A stretch of DNA of 64,000 nucleotides, taken from the NCBI GenBank assembly GCA_024516155.1, contig JAJJXM010000024.1:372001-436000 (forward strand), written 5' to 3'. Under the pieces are notes generated by a model, which was given only the letters and a program-made list of their open reading frames with translations, had not been told where the DNA came from and searched no databases. The DNA comes from Pyronema omphalodes (taxonomy: Eukaryota > Ascomycota > Pezizomycetes > Pezizales > Pyronemataceae). The translations under genes and the position numbers were made by a program. Of the stretch, positions 29,788 through 38,929 are shown one piece after another (the stretch's first letter is position 1; each line of letters opens with the position of its first letter).

Positions 29788-30270
29788 TGTAGTTTGCTGG
29801 TCCGTGTTTCTGAGGCTGGCGTCGCACACATGTAAAACGTTTGGAGGTTGAGGGATAGATCAATATTATTAGTTCTGTTACCGTCTGTGAATTTTTGCTG
29901 GAGTGTGACATGTCATCATCATTTTCAGCGTTCACCCGTGAATATCGTGCTGAACCTGTACATTGAAAATCCCACAGCCTTTTGGGTTACATGTCAGCAG
30001 TAATACTCTTCTCGTAGGTTAAATCGATACTATCTCCATTTCATATCTCCACCAACGGCTGCCCCTCTCCGTCTCCTCGCCTAAGATGTGAACGTTTTCG
30101 TCATGTGACTCTTGAAGAACTACTATTATCACGTTCATTAGTAATATAGATCTAGTAAGTTGTGCATAGCGTGCTTCGAATTAAAAGTATTTCCCGTTCC
30201 GGTGTATGCATTGCAGTCGGAACATGGCACCCATGGGTCAACGAACGGGTAATTCCTTAATGCATGCAGT

Positions 30271-30284
30271 CACTACGCGAACCG
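30271..30284. repeat. 14-bp target duplication, left copy
   Basis: CACTACGCGAACCG, repeated exactly at 30639-30652 around the retroelement copy d. Confidence 0.7.
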
Positions 30285-30638
30285 AAAGAGGAGCATATAC
30301 GAGAGTAGAGGAGCAGAGACGAGAGAAGAGCAGCGAAAATGAGTGAAGAGGAACGGTGAGGAGAGCAGAAGAGAGCAGCGGAGAGGAGAGTTGGGAGAGG
30401 CAAGTTGAGAGTGACGAGTGAGAAAAGACCAAACAGGGCTCCAAAACGAACCGACGAGAATGAAAACGAGCAGGAAGAAGAGAAGCGGCAACAGGCAGAA
30501 GAGATGAAGTGCGCTCTGGAGCGGATCCCAGCGAGACTGCAAGGTAACAGCTGGAGCATCGAGATAATGTATTCAGACTGTATCATACGTCATAACCTTA
30601 AGGTTGGGAAAGTGAAAGAAAATTATAGAAAACCGAAA
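30285..30638 (+). mobile_element. Retroelement-like dispersed repeat, copy d (354 bp, with 14-bp target duplication)
   Basis: It is flanked by the exact 14-bp repeat CACTACGCGAACCG. The first 140 bases are GA-rich; the rest matches copies a, b and c. A frame through the shared part reads DENENEQEEEKRQQAEEMK, RIPARLQGNSWS, then IIRHNLKVGKV. The same frame is kept in copy c with mostly mild substitutions, so the fragment comes from a coding sequence. Long target duplications with variable 5' ends fit target-primed (LINE-type) insertion. I cannot assign the protein to a known LINE domain. Confidence 0.65.
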
Positions 30639-30960
30639 CACTACGCGAACCGCGGCCATTAACAACTAGCCATCGAAGAGATGGGAATTGTAGACATACC
30701 CACCCTCCCGCCCCCCCCATGCCTCGAGGCCGGATGAAGCCTTCAATTCCGAAACTCGCCAATGTCATAATCTTCAGATTAGGAACGCTTAAGAAATCAA
30801 ACCAAAAGAAAACACTACGCGAACCGAAGCCATTAACAACTAGCCATCGAAGACATGGGAATTGTAGTCATACCCGCAACCCCCCCCCCCCCCCCCCCCC
30901 CCAATGCCTGGAGGCCGGATGAAACCTTCAATTCCGAAACTCGCCAATGAGGCTATCCGC
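30620..30960. repeat. Tandem duplication of about 170 bp containing a long C run
   Basis: Two units each read ACTACGCGAACCG, GCCATTAACAACTAGCCATC, GATGGGAATTGTAG, a C-rich run, then ATGCC-GGAGGCCGGATGAA and TTCAATTCCGAAACTCGCC. The second unit has an uninterrupted run of about 23 C (30880-30902), the first only short runs. A third weak relic of the motif is at about 31863. Confidence 0.8.
30639..30652. repeat. 14-bp target duplication, right copy
   Basis: CACTACGCGAACCG, pairs with 30271-30284. The same word also occurs at about 30812 because the target itself is part of a tandem repeat. Confidence 0.7.
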
Positions 30961-30989
30961 GATAATCGCATTCCCAACTAATCTATGTA

Positions 30990-31770
30990 CACTACTGATT
31001 GACCCGCTCGACGGTGGCCCCAGACATGCAAGCACGCCCCACCCCCTGCCCATAGACCGTGTTGAGTCGGAAAAGATGTAAAAGGATGCTTCTAGTCAAC
31101 CCTCCTAAAACTCACCCGCTTACCATTCAATCCAATCTTGCAATACTGGTCACTATTTCGACGATCTCTTTGGACGTTTCTCATTCGGCAGCAGCTCTTG
31201 TGACCCTTGTGGTGGCTCCGGTGTACCACCAATACCATCAACATGGATTCATGGATTACGAAATTCTATTATTCTACTACTGCAGATGACCTAATAAACC
31301 GGTGACGTCTCCTGATGTTTTCCCCGGTATCATCGGAAGACGTGGTGAAACGTCATAAGGGCTAAGACAAAGGCATTGGGGAGCACCGGAAAATAGATTC
31401 AGTCTAGCTTCCCAAGACCAGAGGCGAAGAACAGAAACCTTGCTAACTAGTTATGGAAGTTGCTATGCATCACCGGCGCTGAATACATGGCTGCCGTTGG
31501 AGGGGATTGTAACTGCGTATCTATAGAATCCAGCCGGCATTTTTAATTTGTATTTTTTTAATTTTTTATTTCATTTTTTTATTAGAATATACGTATAATA
31601 TAGTCCAATTCACAGGATGGTCTGTTCCTTATTGTATAGATTGTCTGAGGCTGATGGTGGTTGACTGTGATAGAAGTGTTATTTCATCGTGAACAGCAAC
31701 ATGGGGATCATGTGGGAGCACTCGCTTTTGAATTATCGAATTCTAGAAGTACTACGGAAAATCTAGTGAG
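30990..31770. repeat. Diverged 0.7-kb duplication, copy B
   Basis: Partner of 28620-29320. It carries an extra AT-rich stretch of about 70 bases near 31540-31610. Confidence 0.6.
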
Positions 31771-32205
31771 AACGTCAAGGCAATCTGTCGAACGTCGGTA
31801 ACGGGCTCGATTATCAAAACTCGGTTCTAGGTAGGAAAGCGGCTGTGTCGTAATTCAAGCGAACACTCCGCGAACCGAATTCGTTGAATGCCATCAACGA
31901 TATAGCCATCCAAATTTCGTCATACCGAAAACAACTGCGGATGGGTTTCTAGTGCTACAGAGAAGGGCGGCCGTTGTTTGAAATAATTCTAACCACGAAT
32001 CAGTCATCGTTAACCGCGTCGCGGAGTGACGTAGTCTGGCACAATTTCAACCTTTCGTCGTTGTGGGGGCGGTGACTTACTTAGTGAATGACGTGGACTT
32101 TCGAAGGCCGTCGTATTCATCCGCAAGGATAAATACGCCAATATTCCCTCCCCCTTTGAGGAACACCACCACGCATTCAGGTGAGGATTTTTCTACCTGT
32201 TATCA

Positions 32206-32270
32206 TTTCCCTGACATTTCCCTGAATTTCCCTGACATTTCCCTGAATTTCCCTGAATTTCCCTGACTTA
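32206..32270. repeat. Short tandem repeat TTTCCCTGA before the SUN gene
   Basis: Six imperfect units of about 10 bases lie 20-85 bases before the ATG, most likely inside the 5' untranslated region. Confidence 0.75.
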
Positions 32271-32291
32271 CATAGAAGCAGCTTCTTAGAG

Positions 32292-33357
32292 ATGTATTCT
32301 TCGAAGCCGATCACGGTAATCTTTACACTCGTTGCAGTCCTACTGCAGGATGTCGCAGCCGTCGACATGAACAGCACCGTCGGGAACAACATCGACAAGC
32401 GGATGGAACATTCCGCAGTCAGATGTGACCTCCCTGCACACCCCGACATCGTCCCGGTGACCCCCCACCTTGACAATAAAGGTTGGGCTCACTCTTACGA
32501 CCGTCCGTGTTCAGCGTAAGTCCTCTCGGCCCTTCCCGTCACACTCCGAGTGACAGCCTATGCTTACATACTGCAACCCAAACAGCGGCACCTGGTGCCC
32601 ATACGCCTGTCCCCCCGGAAAGGTCATGAACCAGTGGAACCCCACTGCGGTTGCCTACGTTCATCCCGACAAGGAACAAGGAGGGCTCTTCTGCGGAGAA
32701 GACGGTGTCGCCCATGTTCCTTTTCCCGACCGCCCTCTCTGCGTCGAGGCCCCCGCCAAGCTCCCGACTCATAACCAGCTCGATGAGCACGTTATGATCT
32801 GCCAGACAGTTCTTCCCGGTGACGAGGGAATGCGTATCCCCAACCGCGTCGAGCCCAACCAGGTTCTCGGTCTCGCTGTCCCTGACTCCAGCTACTGGGC
32901 TGGCACCACCGCCAGCATGTACATTAACCCCCCCGGGGTTGATGTAAACGATGCTTGTGTGTGGGGAAACAACACTTTCCGTGGAGGAAACGTGAGTATT
33001 CCCTTTCTCCCTGCTTTCCATCACTCGAAACAAACATCACTAACATCCCCTCCTTAGTGGGCTCCTTATACCCTCGGATTGAGCTTGCGCGATGATGGAG
33101 AGGTCTTTGCCAACCTTGGCTGGAACCCCATCTGGCTTGAGCCCGCCACTTACTTCCGTGATGAAGTTCCTTCCTTCGGTGCCCGTATCGTTTGTGAGGG
33201 CGTCGGATGCCACGACACTCCCTGCGAGATTAACCCCGCCAACCCTGTCAACCAGGTCGTCGCCGGAGCTAACGGTATGGTCGGTGTCGGAGGTGCCTCT
33301 GCTTGCATCGTGACTGCCCCCAGCACCGCTCAGTTGAGACTCGAGATCTTCAACTGA
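32292..33357 (+). CDS. SUN-family (GH132) secreted beta-glucan-modifying protein
   Basis: Exons 32292-32515, 32586-32991 and 33058-33357; introns of 70 and 66 nt. The product is 309 aa. SUN proteins (Sim1/Uth1/Nca3/Sun4) are secreted cell-wall proteins acting on beta-1,3-glucan in septation and wall remodelling. Residues 1-23 are a signal peptide, followed by a Lys-Arg (Kex2-like) site at about 36-37. The SUN signature C-x2-G-x2-C-x3-CPPG spans about 73-85, then a GGLFC block, QYYVNP-like MYINPPGVDVNDACVWG and GNWAPYTLG. The first acceptor is AAACAG at 32585; the nearer GACAG at 32556 would shift the frame, and the choice also restores the family spacing of the cysteines. A possible TATA (GATAAATA) lies 160 bases upstream. 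The coding part is more GC-rich than its surroundings. It is single-copy here, unlike its neighbours. Confidence 0.9.
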
Positions 33358-34682
33358 AGATATTGTTGTGGTGAGAACTTGGGAATTATTGTTGTTGTTT
33401 GATTTTGGTTAGTTTTGTTTGGATTTTCCGTTTGTTGTTTTTGTCAACTTTCTTTTGGGTTGGTGGTGTACCCGGCGTTCAGGCGTTCGGGCGGTGAAAC
33501 AGTTTTCCTTTGTAGATAATCATAATGAGATGATTCTCCACATTGGAAATTCGCTGTGTGTAGTCGTTGTCTAGGTGGCAATTTGTTCATGAATTTGAAC
33601 TTTTTCCGCCAAGAACCTCAGCCAGGACTTCGATGACGACGTTCAACGGATATTGCAGAATATAGCGGTTCTCAACGAAGTGGAATCGTTGATTGACATT
33701 CTTCTGGAACACTAAACACCAGGCGTAATGTTGAACTGCACTGCATATACCACTGCGGAGACCATTTGCGGAAATGTTACAAGAGGGCAATACCCACGGA
33801 GAGGTTGAAGTGTAACCCGGTATCAGTCTTTCTATCACCGAAGAGACCTCGTTGGCGGTTATCTAGATTACCGACTGGTGGTTAGGAACGATATCATATC
33901 GACGACGAACTCGCGGTACTGATGATTATATGCTTCTAACATGACTGAATAATGCTTCCTCGATTCAGATTGGGGACTCTGGCTAATCCTCGTTGATATG
34001 ACGGTGGATTTCTTTATGTTCAAGGTACCTCGCTTCGAACATCAGTAGTACTAATGGCGACTATCCTATTTCTATTTGCTGAACATCATTACTGTTTAGT
34101 TAGTTTAATTCCGTATTCCTCTTTAGAACCTTCTAACGTCAGCCCCAACCATGCGTCTTTCGTAATCTTTCTACCTATCCATTATTCACGATATTCGGGA
34201 ACCATCACCAGAAGAGTAAAGTCTTACCCCCTTTTATTTACTGACAAGCAGACAGTGTATTGAACCGTGTTGAAAGGGCTGCACTGACAACAGGTAATAA
34301 GTAACTCTAGTTTGTTCCTCGATGTGGCATACATCGAGTGATTTCTGATGTAGGGTGATCGCAGACAGCAGTTTTTGCGTTTGAAAGATTCTCGTTGGTG
34401 ACATATTTTCAAAGGTTGAAGTCGTGATCGAGGCTAATAGGATATTTCATGATAATATTTTTTAGCCACCCTGCCTGTAGTTACTGATTGCAAAAAGCGT
34501 TTCTTTATCTGGCTTATAATTACATCGCGCCTTTTCTATAACAATACGTCAAAGAATGTTCTTGGAATGCTGTGCATGACATTGATGAATCGAACTTACT
34601 TTTATATTATCACCGGACATAACCCTCACAGCAAGAAAAAGATAAATTTCATGCACGTTTCTTGTAATCCTTTTTCTACTTC

Positions 34683-34990
34683 TACAATGCAACTTTTCCT
34701 GACCCGCAGTTTCCCTCCAGGCTGCCGTGGCGTCCACCAACCCACCATTCAAACCACCTTCTGCAAAATGCGTCTTTTCACCTCTCGTAATGATGGGTTT
34801 TCTGCCCTGTATTCAACCGCTGTTCCAATTCTCGACATTGGGTTTGTCAAATTGCAGGTGTTCACACTTTCACGCTTTTGGCAGGTAATTATGCGACGCG
34901 TCGATGTCGCCCGACATCGGTAGCGCAGGCATCGCGTCGCTGAGGATCGCGCCCTTTCGCGACGCGTTTTACCGTCAACTCCGGGTCTAT
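34683..34990 (+). repeat. ACGCGT-rich dispersed repeat, copy 4
   Basis: It was copied with the segmental duplication (partner 25320-25650) and several of its ACGCGT words have changed (AATGCGTC, CGACGCGTCGATG). Confidence 0.75.
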
Positions 34991-35536
34991 CATAACCACA
35001 TTTTCTTCAGCATTTGATATGATTTTCTGTGCCTACAACACTTGGAGTCAACTGCTCATTCTACACCATTTATATGTATTTTGTTGCTAATAATCGAAGA
35101 AGAGAAATGACGTCACAAGTGAAATCCGTAGCGAAGTATGTAATCCAAGATCGAGATTGCAATTTTGACATTCTTATTTCATCGATGGAATGATAAGGGC
35201 AACTTCTCATCCAATACTCTGGTTTCAGGACTAATGGTTGATTTTTGCCTTTCGACGTGCATTATTGCATGTATATGGCATGGTATGTTCATCCTAGCAT
35301 ACGCCATTCAATTTTTCTGTGATATCTTACGTCAGTTTCTTTCACCATACAGGCCTCACTCTCCATAACCACAGTATCAAGGCGTCTTCAACTCCATCGA
35401 TGAAGCTGCACTCTATTCATTATCTACTGCGTGACCTCCCAGGAAACATAAATAGTAGTAAGAAACCAAATTAAGGGAATAGCCAATGTCTTAAACATCA
35501 TGAGATATCAGTATCCAGGGGCTACGAAAACTTGGG

Positions 35537-35543
35537 TATAAAG
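35537..35543 (+). promoter_or_regulatory. TATA box of family B gene 2
   Basis: TATAAAG lies 138 bases before the ATG at 35675; the surrounding 400 bases are nearly the same as upstream of gene 1. Confidence 0.68.
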
Positions 35544-35674
35544 ATCGACACTTCCAAGTTCCATCGTCCTTGCATTTCTTGTCTGTATACCTCGTTATTT
35601 CGCGGTTTCAACAAAAAAAAAAAGAATATACCAGTTTCCCAACTAATCGACTTACCAACTCCGGGGCATCAATA

Positions 35675-36108
35675 ATGCAATTCTCCAGAATTATTCTCTT
35701 GGCTGCGTTTACATTCTTCTCTATGGCATCCGGTAATATAATAATCTATTACTTATCAAATCAACCTTACTATTCCAAAAAATCGTAACTAATAACCCCC
35801 CAGCAATGCCCGACATTATCCAACCCATTGCAGTAAACACCACACAAACCAATCCCATCAAAACCAATCCCATCACCACCCATTCCTCAGCAGCAATAAA
35901 AATCGATTCCCCCGAGTCCGAAGCAGCATACGAGAACTTACATTCCCGCGAGGTTACGACATCAGGAGTTAAGATGAATGGTAGATGTTACCGGAATCGG
36001 TGTACGGTTACGAAATGTAAAGATGGTTTTCATGCTACGAAAGTGATCCATTGTGGGTTTGGTAGAAATTGGGGAGAACAGAGGATGACTATTTGTTGTC
36101 GGAATTAG
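35675..36108 (+). CDS. Small secreted six-cysteine protein, family B copy 2
   Basis: Exons 35675-35732 and 35804-36108. The phase-1 intron donor has drifted to GTAATA (GTAAGA in copy 1), with branch TAACTAAT and acceptor CCAG kept. The product is 120 aa: signal peptide MQFSRIILLAAFTFFSMAS, then a Thr/Asn/Ile-rich prodomain with one IKIDSPESEAAYENLH motif, and the cysteine domain C-x4-C-x4-C-x11-C-x13-CC-RN. Changes against copy 1 are spread through the prodomain (about a dozen). The cysteine domain differs at only a few positions, the reverse of what is seen in family A. The gene should be functional if the weaker donor still splices. Confidence 0.87.
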
Positions 36109-36658
36109 AGGCTATTGCGGGAAGGTTAGAGTAGGGTATATTCAAGAGGAGGTCCAGGGATGCGGTTTTGGGTTTTGGGTTTTGGGTTTATATGGATGGT
36201 TATAGATGCTTGAAACGGGCAATAGAGGAAGAAATCAAAAGGCTGTTTTTGATCATTATTAGCGCTCAGAGAATACAAAAAAGACAACAGGACGCGGGAA
36301 TAGATGTGTAACTATCGCGCTTTTCTGCCGATGGGTAGTTCACCCGATGATTCAAGCGGGTTCAATGCCAGGGGCAGAAATGTACTCCCTACATCCTACC
36401 CTTCGAAGCTTTCATAGGGTATCTGGTAGGACATCAAATAATGAAGCAGAAAGTGTCTATGATGTGAACAAAATTAGGTATCAAGGCTGAAGGATGAACG
36501 AAAAAAAAAAAATGCAAACAACAGATAACAACCAAAGATACAGATATAAAGATTACGAACTACTTCCCGCCGCTGCATCTCATCCCCATCCTCAACCCCG
36601 ATCGTCTCCGGCATCTCCAGCATCCAACACCACAATCCACCAACTCCCTCCTCCAACA

Positions 36659-37785
36659 ATGAACCTCACCAAACTCCTCCTCCTCACAACCCTCACCACC
36701 CTCTCCATCGCCTCCAGTAAGCTCCCCAACCCGCCATATCTCACCAAAAAAAAACCCCATCCACTAACCCCCCTTCCCCAGCCATTCCCATCCCCGAACA
36801 CTTGGAACCTATAACAAAAGACAAAGAAATCGACATCAAGCCAATCTCTGCACGTGACCACGGCAAAAATGGTGCCACTAAGTCAACTAAATCAATTAAA
36901 TTCGACTCACCCGAAGCGCAGAAGGCTCATCAGGAAACACACGGGGTTCAAAGGAAGCCTATATCTGCACGTGACACCAGCAACGGTGTAGTCAAGTCAA
37001 TCAAGTTCAACTCACCGGAAGCGCAGAAGGCTCATGAGGCATCCCACGGGGTTGAAAGGAAGCCGATCTCCGCACGTGACAACAGCAACGGTGTGATCAA
37101 GTCTATCAAGTTCGATTCACCTGAGGCGCAGAAGGCTCACCAAGCAACACACGGGGTTCAAAGGAAGCCTATTTCTGCACGTGATAACAATAAGAATGGT
37201 GCAACCAAGTCTATCAAATTCGACTCACCCGAAGCGCAGAAAGCTCATGAGGCATTCCACGGGGTTCATGGTCAGAGGAAGCCAATTACTGCACGCGATA
37301 ACGGTGGAGTTAAGTCAATTAAATTCGGATCACCCGAAGCGCAGAAGGCTCACCAGGCAACACACGGGGTTGAAAGGAAGCCGATCTCTGCACGTGACAA
37401 CCGCAACCATGGTGCAACCAAGTCTATCAAGTTCGATTCTCCGGAGTCTCAAAAAGCCCATCAGACAACACACGGGGTTCAAAGGAAGCCGATTCCTGCA
37501 CGTGATAATCACAACAATGGTGCAACCAAGTCTATCAAGTTCGAATCACCGGAAGCGCAAAAGGCTCATCAGGCAACACACGGCGGGGTTGAAAGGAAGC
37601 CGATCTCCGCACGTGATAGACAGCATGGAGTTACAAGTACAGGATGGTGGGGGGTTACGGGTTGTTATATGAATGGGTGTGGGGTTAGACATTGTAAGGA
37701 GGGGTTTCATGCTACGGAGATTGTTGCTTGTGGGTGGAAGGATACTAGGGGGGATTTGAAGGCGAGTTATTGTTGTGCTAATTAG
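36659..37785 (+). CDS. Secreted repeat protein with C-terminal six-cysteine domain (expanded family B member)
   Basis: Exons 36659-36716 and 36782-37785; a 65-nt phase-1 intron (GTAAGC...CCCCAG) at the same place as in the small family B genes. The product is 353 aa. Residues 1-19 are a signal peptide (MNLTKLLLLTTLTTLSIAS). From about residue 38 to 295 there are seven full repeats and one partial of 33-39 residues: KPISARD, a variable Asn/Gly stretch, KSIKFDSPEAQKAHQATHG, then VQR or VER. The C-terminal domain has C-x4-C-x4-C-x11-C-x13-CC-AN, identical in spacing to family B. The small paralogues carry one IKFDSPE unit, so this gene arose by internal amplification. Each unit ends in Q/E-R-K, so repeats may be released by a basic-residue protease as in fungal Kex2-processed repeat proteins; RK is not a classic KR site, so this is unproven. 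Confidence 0.88.
36835..37630 (+). repeat. Coding tandem repeat of 99-117 bp (seven full and one partial unit)
   Basis: All unit lengths are multiples of three. The core AAGTCTATCAAGTTCGA...TCACC-GAAGCGCAGAAGGCTCA is nearly the same in all units, while the linker after GCACGTGA varies in length and sequence. High DNA identity points to recent expansion or gene conversion. Confidence 0.9.
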
Positions 37786-38857
37786 TGGAGGGTGGGGGGT
37801 TAATGGGAAGATGGAGGGAGGTGGGAGTTGGGAGTTGAGGATGATAATGGTAGATAATGTTTGAATTGAGTTTGATATATGCGGGATATGTGTTTTTTAT
37901 GACTGGTGAAAGAATCTCTAGGGAATGCTCATCAAAACAATACTCGACATCTTCAAAAGTTTTACACTTTATATGACATTCAAGTACACAAAGATTCTTG
38001 GGCCTTACAGACAAGTGCAAATTACCCGCTCACCGCCATCCTTATAATCTAGGGCACATGTACAAATCCCGTTGCACATCTCTTCACTACCCACCAACAA
38101 AATCTTCCCGCTCCTTCAAAATACATACGATCGTTTCCATAACATACCTGACGAAACTCAAATCGATATTCAGACACATTCCAACGATCCACTATGACAA
38201 AGCCCGGCCTTCAAGTCATCTGACTATGATCATATAATGACATGATAAATATCATAGCTAGCACTAGCGATCCTATCTCCTTAACCCCTTACCTTCAAAA
38301 TTGTCGGTATTTTCACTCAGTGGACATGAAGAAGTGAAGGAACGAATGAAAATGAAGAAGTGAAAGTGAAAGAAAATGAAGCAGGTACCACACGACCCTC
38401 CGCACTAACCACAGCGTGATTTTCAGCATTTCGACATCATCACTATAATCCAAAGGAACAGAGAAGTTTTTTCAAATTCTTACTCACGCACCCACTAATC
38501 TTAGAAATTCCGAAACTAGTCACCGCTACCAGAGAACCAACCTCCCAGCGCTAGAACCGAGCAACTGCGATGTCCAGCTCGCGGCTTTCTCCGCGCGTTT
38601 GCTCGTCTATTCATTATCACGATTCAAGCTTCCAGGGATAATCATGTGTATTGGTCATCATGAAACTTGAACCCCAATGACTATTCCCGCACATTCAATC
38701 CCGAATCCCAAATCCCCGAATATCCGAAATCCGAATATTCGACCCCCAGTCCCCAATGTCCAATGCCTAACCCATCAACCCGAACCTTCCATCCACAAGG
38801 TAGCGACTGTTCCGTTTGTATATCGTATTGGCTAAACAACGTTGCCTTTCATAAAAT
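37786..38857. other. Intergenic DNA with no supported gene
   Basis: AT-rich with short low-complexity tracts (GAAGTGAAAGTGAAAG at about 38350; CGAATATCCGAAATCCGAATATTCG at about 38700). Confidence 0.45.
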
Positions 38858-38929
38858 GGGGGTGTGGTTTAGTGGTATAATTCCTCTTTAGCATAGAGGC
38901 GGTCCGGCGTTCGATTCGCCGCTCCTCCA
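38858..38929 (+). tRNA. tRNA-Ala (anticodon AGC)
   Basis: A 72-nt cloverleaf without intron. The anticodon stem CCTCT/AGAGG encloses loop TTAGCAT with anticodon AGC at 38890-38892. The T arm is CGGCG-TTCGATT-CGCCG, a perfect B box. The acceptor stem GGGGGTG pairs with CTCCTCC and includes G3:U70, the alanine identity pair. It is followed by a run of T (CTTTTTATTTTT), the pol III stop. Two oddities are a T-T mismatch at 6:67 and a weak D stem (G-T, T-A, T-A, T-T), so it may be a low-efficiency copy. Confidence 0.88.

Larger units (their letters stand above)
33427..36490 (+). repeat. 3-kb segmental duplication, copy B
   Basis: It starts 70 bases after the SUN stop codon at the CGTTTGTTGTTTTTGTCAAC junction and ends just before the large family B gene. 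It contains the ACGCGT-rich repeat copy 4 and family B copy 2. A short GGTTTT run (36163-36188) is unique to this copy. Confidence 0.85.

Noticed and set aside
30405..30662. 85-aa frame MRVTSEKRPNRAPKRTDENE as a host gene
   Set aside because: It is the coding remnant inside retroelement copy d, flanked by a 14-bp target duplication.
32539..33033. Minus-strand 164-aa frame
   Set aside because: It is antisense to exon 2 of the SUN gene, produced by GC-rich codon bias.
36163..36190. GGTTTT run as interstitial telomere
   Set aside because: Only three to four units of GGGTTTT, not the TTAGGG of most filamentous ascomycetes; too short to mean anything.
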